A stretch of 64,000 nt of DNA from contig WBMV01006674.1 of assembly GCA_013396655.1 (NCBI GenBank), positions 372,224 to 436,223 of the forward strand. Reading direction: 5' to 3'. Numbering within the stretch: position 1 is the first letter of the stretch; each line of letters begins with the position of its first letter. This document shows positions 42,801 to 51,800 of this stretch, piece by piece. Below the pieces are notes generated by a model, which saw nothing but the letters and a program-made list of their open reading frames with translations, did no database searches and was not told where the DNA came from. This DNA is from Campylorhamphus procurvoides (lineage: Eukaryota; Chordata; Aves; Passeriformes; Dendrocolaptidae). The translations under genes were made by a program, and so were the position numbers.

Positions 42801-45800
42801 ATTCTCTCATTTAACCTAGATCCTTCATACTTTTTCCTCCTCATGGCAGAAACAGACTACTCCTAATATGGGTTTATGGGCAGAGGACTTAACAAACAAA
42901 TGTTTGATTTTAAAGACATTTTTCCATTCTAGGTGCAATCAGAATTAAAACCAAAAACTTAACGCAATGAAAACATCCTATTGAGGTGATAGATGTTTAA
43001 GAAGTTTACAGTGCTTGGTAACAAGCAAGATATTTTAATGAAATTCACTTAAAACCACTAAAGTGCTTTAGAAGGAGCTATCATTTTTTCGTCAAATTGT
43101 AGGAATGAAACCATTTGGTTTACATGTTCTTTTGTTCTATTAATATGGATTATTATAGCAATTCCCTTCTTAAAGGCCCAATTTCTTTTGACTCTCAGTT
43201 TGTGTTTGTGCTTTAGCAAAAGAAAATCAGATGAAGCCAACATAAGATTGGAAGTAGTTATCTGTAGTAAATGGGACTGTTAACCTCCCTACCCTACACC
43301 TTTGCAAAGGAAGCAATCTTCCTGAAATGTCACACCTCAAATCTTGCTCTTGGGCATGTTCTTCAAATTGATCCTGAGGGTGGAGAAGTTAAGAAAAATA
43401 ATTTTATAAATCTGATGATTAAGAAAATACCCTTTCCAATATTATTTTTTGGTTGATCTATGATATTCGTCTTTGTTTTCTCTTGCTTTGAAATCTCATT
43501 TGAAAGGAGACAGTTTTTAGTTTTGCTTTGGGCATATGAAGAGAGAAATACAGCCATATTCTTCTTTTACTTAATAAGGTTAATTCAAGAAGAGAAAGAG
43601 TCGACAGAACTGCGTGCTGAAGAGATAGAGAACCGAGTGGCCAGCGTGAGTCTGGAAGGCTTAAATCTAGCCAGAGTGCACCAAGGTACCTCTATTACTG
43701 GCTCAGTGACAGCATCATCACTTGCAAGCTCATCTCCTCCCAGCGGACACTCCACTCCTAAACTCACCCCTCGCAGCCCAGCCAGGGAGATGGACAGAAT
43801 GGGGGTTATGACACTGGTAAGAAACTGTGACGACAATTTTGTTGATTGCTGGGCAAACAATTTTCTTTGGTGTGATATTTCTCGTATTAAGTACTTAATC
43901 TCTTCACTATATGACTGGCTCGTCGCTGATTCTTTATTCACCTCTTCATCATACATTCACAGATAGCAAATTATTTAGCATATTGGACGTCTGGGTGGTT
44001 TGGGGCTTTGTTATAGTGGGTTTGAGCATTGCATAATTCACCAGGGACATAATGATATGAGGATCAAGGGCCACTGATCACTGCAATTATCGTAATCAAC
44101 CTATATGTATAAAAGGTTTACTAATGGAAAGCTCTGAAGTGATACTGTTATTACACAGTAGTCTGTGGGACTATTGCTGAGTTTAAACCTTCAGAAACTA
44201 CCTGGAAGATATTAAGAGCTTCCACTGCTTTGTATATATGATCATTTGTATATATATTTTATTTGGTATACTCATTTATACTTGCAGCATTTTGTATGTA
44301 TTCTTCATGACAGTATATCATGCACTTGAAATATGTACTTCATAAGTATTAATAATTCATTTAACTGATATATTTCAACATTATAAGGAGAACACACATA
44401 GATATCAAGCCATGAAATTACCATGCAAAGCATTTCTAACATTATCTTGGAGGGCACATTCAAACATGCCTGGTTTGATTTGAAAAGGGATTTGCAAAAA
44501 AATGAATTTTGATCCTAGACAAAAAGAAGCAGTGGAAGTATTTAAAGGAAGTATGTGTCAACATATTCAAGATGCACAACTCTGATACTGATCCAAGTAC
44601 AGACGCAGAGTTTAGTGTTCAGTGTGAGCTACAAACCAGTTTGGAGCCTGAGTGCATTAATCCCTTTAAGCACTAGGAGAGAATCAAAGCAACCTACTCT
44701 GCTAATCTCCATATATAGGGAGTAGAACAGGGTATGTGTAAGCCCATTTTTATTTGATTTCTCTCTGATAATTGTAATGCCCCCAGTGTCCCCTTGTGGT
44801 CCATTCCTGGGAAGAAGCAGCACTGGTTCCCTGTGGAGCCTCTCATCAGAGGGAAAAATAACTTTGTTCTTAACCAGAATGCAGAAATTAACTCTCCTGG
44901 CAGAAAAGGTTGCTAAGAGCAGCTGGGAATGGAACCTGGCTGTTCATTCTCAGCTGGGAGTAGGGACTTTTGTCAATGATCATCTAGCCAAGTATTCCCT
45001 TTTCCTCGGAAATGGCAACTACTCATATACAGTTTAATTATCTCCCAGTTTAGTATGGTGTTTGCTCCCTCAATTTAGTATGTTGTTTGCTGCCTTCTTG
45101 GGAGCTAAGGACAGCAGACAGGAGGTTGGGGCAGGCAGTTGTGACTGATTCTTTGCTGCCCCCAGTTCCCACTGCTGAACAGCAGAAAGGAAAATATTGA
45201 TTGCACACATTGTTCTAGAGGAGCACCTTCACAAATATGCAGTTTGGCTTCATTTCCCCAGACGTTTAAACTAAACAATCTGGCTACAGATGAATGGCAA
45301 TGGTTAGACTGGTCCTCCAGCAGACACCTGCACTGCCTGGTTGCTTTGATTTGGACACTGTAGCTTTGGGTCAGTAGGTTCATCAGATTCAAACACAAAA
45401 TGACAGCACAGCCTCTGCACTTCAGGTTGCCATGGTCTCACTGGCATCCAGCTCTAACCATGCTAAAACTCAGATGGACGTGTCTGTAGGAGCTGCAGTT
45501 GAACTCTAGACATACCAGAAGCAGTAAAAGCAGCAGCCTATAGTGTGCTCATCAGCACAGCCTGCAGCTTTGCTCACCTTCATCAACCATTTCAGGACAC
45601 TTCTGCCCTGCACTGTTTAAGTGCGAGTTCATTGTTGAGTATCTCCTTCCTACTAGCTGGGGACAGGCACAAGCCTTTCAGACATTCTCCCAGTGAACAC
45701 TTTGAGTTGAGAACAGTTATGTAGAGTCCTGGTCTCTAGAGCCCTGTATTAGTTTTCTGGAGAAGCAGTGATACATGTATTTCCACAGCCCAGATCCACA

Positions 45801-48800
45801 CAGTAAATAAATTTTGCACAGTATTTGCAGTATTTGGTGATATTTTGTGATTTTACTTGGTGCAACACCAATATATTTGTAATATTAGATAAAACTTTAA
45901 AAAAAATCTCTGCTGGGGATAAATATATATTTATATATAAATATTTATATGAAAACTCAAAAAATAGAAAGTGTTGCTGTAAGTTTACAATATCCAATTA
46001 TTTGGTGAGTTTATGAAATTGTAGGAGAGTCTAATTTTTAGGTGAAAAAAATTACATATTTTTTAGACATTATGTTATTACTCCAAGTATATGGTATAAT
46101 TAATATGTATTATGGATAGTATTAAATTAAAGAAATCTCTATTTCTCACTTCTGAATGTGAGACCAACAAATGTGTGGCATTTTATTATGCTTGAGTGTG
46201 ATTTACTAATAATTCTTTTTTTGTTGTTGCTGCTTGTGTTACCAATCTAAGCCAAGCGACCTAAGGAAGCATCGGAGAAAGGTATGATAGTGGGGTTATT
46301 TTTAAGTTTGGGAAAGCACGTTTGTCATATTCCTCTGCTATGTAGATAACTCAGTCTCTTGCCAACAACTGCATACCCTCCTCTCCTTTTCATCCAATAT
46401 CTGAACTATCAGTCTAATCCTACTTGAAAAGGTGTGTAGGGGTCACAGCTAAGCCACAGAATCAAGGCCCACCAGTGATACATTGGAGTAGTAGCCTCTA
46501 CAGCACAAACCTAAAAGAATACTTATTTAAAAAAATTCTGGACACAAAAGAATGAACTTCAAATGTATTTTGACCAGTCTTCTTACTGGAGGAACCAAAG
46601 TCAGATTCCTTGAAATCTTCTGGAGCAATAAAAAATTATTTACACATTTGGCTCTGATTATGAGATCTATCTTTATATGACAGAAGACAGGATGTAAGAT
46701 AAATACTTAAATGCTATGACAAAATTCCTTTTTTTCCATGCTTATCTTCAAGCATACTGACTAGTCTGTTAACACACTGTGGAAAGAGTGGTCATGTTTA
46801 TGCCTGTATTTACCTTGTCTACCTTCTCTCTTACATCCCTGAGAAACTTTATTGACTTGAATAATCCTGATTAATTCAAGAGACCCATTTTACACCTAGG
46901 TTATCTTCATGTTTAGACCGTCACTGTGTCAACCTTTTTGGCATAAAAGGAATGAACTTCTACAAGCGTGTTCTCCTTTCTTCCAAATATGTACTTTAAA
47001 TTGCTGTATTTAGGCAATTGTTCATTCCCAGCAGCATCTTTCAAAAATAAGAACCTTTACAATTTGCTCAAAAAATTGCACTTGAAACCATACATGCTTC
47101 AGTTCGTTTGATAAATTCATGCATCTTATGTTGAAACATTCTTGAAAAGCTAATCTGTTCTCAATGGAGTCTCCCTCCCCCAGATTGCAGTCGTTGAAGA
47201 AGATGGGCGTGAAGATAAAGCCACAATCAAATGTGAAACTTCTCCTCCTCCAACACCTAGAGCTATCAGAATGACTCATACCCTTCCTTCTTCATACCAC
47301 AATGATGCCAGAAGGTAAGATGTTTGTAACATGAATTGGCACTTCACAGTTTTACCACATAATATTGTTTTCAAATCATGTTGTTTAACTATTCCAAAAT
47401 GAGCACACTTCTTCCCTGGTTCCCATGCCATGGGCTGGAAAGCTTTACCCTTTTACTCCTGCATGACCTTGAAAATGTCTGTCAGTGCTAAAGTACATGC
47501 TGGGCATTTCTGTTTTGAGGCACAGTTTTGATGACTACTAGAAATAATAATACTGCAAATCCTAGAAAGGAAAGCAGCAGGCTGATTACTGTATTTTTTC
47601 ATCAGTTTTTCTTAGCAAATATTTTCAGCTTTGCCTGATGGAGAAAATCTGATCTTGTTGCTCTTTATGTGCCTGATAATTTAAAGATGTGATTGTTTCA
47701 CTTTTGGGGAGATTATCACTAAATTATAACCAATTAATTTGTTTGCAGAGATGCTCAAAAGAAAGTAAAAAATTACCTGAAAATGCTGACACGTTATCAA
47801 TTCTATTTCTTTACTATCATTTTGTAGTAGTTTGCCTGCTTCATTGGAGCCAGAAAGCATTGGTCTTGGCAGTGTCAGCAGCAGTCAGGACTCCTTGCAC
47901 AAAGCTCCCAAGAAGAAAGGAATCAAGTCTTCAATAGGACGTTTGTTCGGTAAAAAAGAGAAGGCTCGACTTGGACAGCTCAGTAAGGAATTAGTGATAA
48001 CAAGCTAAGGTCACCATTTCACAGTTATTTTTCCATCTTTAATTTTGCCTCTTTTTTTTGGTCAGTTTCCAATTTGCTCATTTTTCTGTTTCGTCTGGCA
48101 CAAATTTGCCATTACATTTCATTGTTATCAGCAATTATATTTGTCAAGAGTTTGCTATGAGTTTAATGCAAATGAAAGGAGGGTTCTGGAACAAACTACT
48201 AGTCTTCACTGACTCTGCTGCTTCAATAGTGTGTTGAATTAGGGTAAAAATACTAACAATGTATTCTTGAATAACCAAATAAAGAGGACGTGAGAAACCT
48301 CTCTAACAGGTAATAAACCACTTAACAGCAGTACCTGTGTGATATGGAAGGTCCTTGGAAGTGGAGCTGCTTTTCAGATTTCAGTGTGTCAATAGATGCC
48401 CTCTGGTGCCTATTGCTGAATGTCCTCACTATATACTCTTTGAGTTAGTTATGGTGCTCAAAGGCATCACTACTTCTGCCCTTTTCCCCTTGCCAAGACC
48501 TTAGTCTGTTTCATTCATGGCGAAAATTTTCCTCTGCCTATTTCTACAGGGTATTTTGATATGTACAGATGCCAACACTAGTATCAAGTTGGAATAGATG
48601 TGTCAATAAAACTGAAGTACTACCTCTTTCCTCATCATGAAGATGTCACATAGTATGAATTTGTGAGGCACTAAATTTTTACTGCCATCATGACCACATA
48701 ACACTTGTAAAAGAATTTTAAGGCTGTGCATGAATTGTAAACACTTAAGCAATAGGCAAGCCTGAAATTAAAAACCTACATTCATATTAAAACATGTCCT

Positions 48801-51800
48801 TATCATAACTAACAAGCTCATCGCTGAAATAGTATGGAATAGAAAAAACATAATATTAAGGTCAAAGTATGAGAGTAAAATCAAGTAACGGAGCATTCTT
48901 CATTTATACTCCAACCTTCTTCCTCTCTGCCTGTGAAAACTTTGTGTTCTTGAAAAAAATCCAACCAAATTTCTAATTGCAATTTGAATTCCCTTTTTTT
49001 TCTTTTCTCACTATGGGATGAATAAAAGTGATTTATTCAGTCTTTTAATTGAGAATCTATTAAACAGGTCTCTCAAATACACCTGCATGTCACTGTCTGC
49101 ATTGATGGAGAATTTTATAACTTGAGACTGCGTCTAAAGTTAGATGTTATTAATTCACATTTACATTCCATAAACCCCTTTTTATTGATACTGATGGTTT
49201 ATGCATAATAATCTATGATTTCACAGTAACTCAGGAACACAGAGGACAAAGATGTAATAAATGTGTTCATGTTCCCTGCAGTTCCTTGCAATGTGGAACA
49301 AAAATGAAATAACTTTAAAGTTTATCTCAGGAACAATGTAATCTGGCAGTAGATTAATTTCTTAATAATACCCACCATAATTAAGAACACATAAATAGAA
49401 TTGGATATATGTATTTTTAATTCCCAAGATGAAGTCATGAAATTGTTAAAAGATATTAGTGATTTGCAATTATATTACCTTTTTTTGGCTTCCATCCTTT
49501 AGCTCAGCTGCAAAGATTTCAGGATAACGCACATTTTAATTAAGCAAACTAGGTTTACAAACCTAGATGAATTGTAGGACTGTTAACTAACTAAAAAGTA
49601 GGAGCAAAATAGTTTTAAAAATTGAACGGACATTGAGCAGCTGAATTATAAAGCAGTTTTTCTTATCTTAATTTTTAACATACCATAAGAAAATGATATT
49701 TTGAGTGGCCACTTCCATTCAATGGCAGTATCACAGAATATAGTGAGTTGGAAGGGACAATGAAATTTTAAAAATGGCAATCATGGTAGTACTTGACTCA
49801 ATTGCATGACAGGTTTGCTATCTGTGCAGCGATATAATTAGTAATTCTATTTATAGTAAGATACTATGTCAAAGAAATTTAGATAGCAAGTCTTATCTCT
49901 ACTGCATTGTAGAATATCTGTGTGATTTTCATAAGATAAATTTGTAATGCAAAATCAGTAAAGTAGGTAACTTATTTCTTTACTTAAATTAAACACTTCA
50001 TTTTGATATAGACATATGCTTATTATATTTTTTAATATGGAAAATACCTTTTCTTGAATTGCTCATATTTATATTCCGTTATTTAAGAAAAAATATTGGA
50101 ACCTCCAGAGTTGTATCACTAACTCCAACAGAGCCAGACTGTCTCGCAAAATACTTCCTTGCTCTGCATTCCTTGCAAAACTCTGAAATTATTAGTTTTC
50201 AACTACTAAGTTTGCCAGAATTTTGCTATTTTATTATTTGCTGCTTTTACCATCTTTGCTAAACGATTAGGATTATTGTTCAAAGGCAAATTCATGCCCT
50301 AGGAAATCCTTTTTAGAATTAAGATTCAAGATTTCTAGATTTTTCGAGTTTCCTTAAATTATTGAAGAAGGGGAAAGGAATACTATGGGGAGCACAAGTG
50401 TCTTTTCTTTCTTTCTTTATTAATTTGATTTTAAACTTATCCAGTCTTCTCACGTGGCAAACACCACACTAGACACTTATGTATCCTTCTGATGTTACAT
50501 TTTAAATATTCTGGACCTAAACCAAACAAAATACATTCCAGGGATTTCTAGACCTGCTCAGGCAAGCTGATCTGCATGGCATATGAAAGGTCAGCTTGTT
50601 AGGAAACCTTTACTGTGGCACCATCCAATACGAGGTACCCTTAGTTTTTCAAAGGGCCAGATGCCTTTGTCTTATGGAGAAATGCGTTATGCCAAAAATA
50701 CTCTCCAACCTATAATAAACTCTCATTGCATGCACTCATACCATCTCTACCCAACATAGTGAGACTGCTCTCTCAAGAAAGGTGTGATATATTGTTAGAG
50801 TAGTTTGCTGAATCAAAAACTTATTCCAGAGTCAGCAAGAAGCCTTGCATGAGTTTCTGTAAAACTTGGAAACGCACATGAAGTAAAGAAAGGCATACAT
50901 TCATGTTCTCTGCATTTGTGAGATGCATTTGCATTATTTTCATTGTGAGACTTGCAGAAGTAGTGTCTTAATAAAAAAAATAAAAATCTATGTAAACAAA
51001 CAGGAGTGCTAAAACAATACCTGCTTTAAAAGAACAGCTTTAAACCAAGTTTTTCCAAGTTAATGTCATAAACATGATGCAGCAGTGGGGTTTGTTCTCA
51101 CTCAGTTGAGGTGAATGTAAATTTGACTTGTAAAATCTGATGCTATTTCTCTGCATAATGTTTGTGCATTATTTTATGGTTAAAATCAACAAATCAATGA
51201 ATCAGAATAGAATATTTGAATTTATTTTGTGCATTCTTATTATGCCAGTGTCTGCTCTACACTTGTTTGCTATCCATTAGCTGAGAAGTAAGAAATTGCC
51301 ATTTTCAAATGGAGTGAAGCATCCATATTTTACCATACTGTTGTCCTCCTCCATGTGCCAGTTACACACCTCCTGAACAGGAGCACAGGAGGAAAGCAGC
51401 CTTCAAAGAAGTGCTGCAGCACCTCTGTCTGTACATATTGCATGTGGGAATGAGCAGACAGTCTGAAGCCAGGGCCAGAAGATTGTACTGGCACATCTCT
51501 TCTTCCTTGAATCCAGGCAGCAGAAAAGTCAGAACATCTTCTGCACTAGGAAAGTCATGTTAGTGGACAAATTGTATGATCAGCATGGATCACAAGTCAT
51601 GGCCTTAGTTTATAATACAATTTTATTTTGATCCACGTGTCCTTGCTTACTGCAAGCTCCCCTTCTCACTCTATGTAACTTATTCAAGTTCCCATGATTT
51701 TGACCGGCTTTAGGTGCCTACAAGACACCTCCAGGGAGAGGTAGGAGGCTTTTTACTTCTCTGATACTTTGTGTCATCTCTATGAGTTGGCAGGGATAAC

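Noticed and set aside
43585..43956. 123-codon reverse-strand open frame
   Set aside because: It is antisense to the liprin exon at 43579-43816; conservation and splice sites support the + strand exon.
43460..43966. 168-codon forward open frame taken as one exon
   Set aside because: Only 43579-43816 is liprin-like and bounded by AG and GT; the ends are intron read through by chance.
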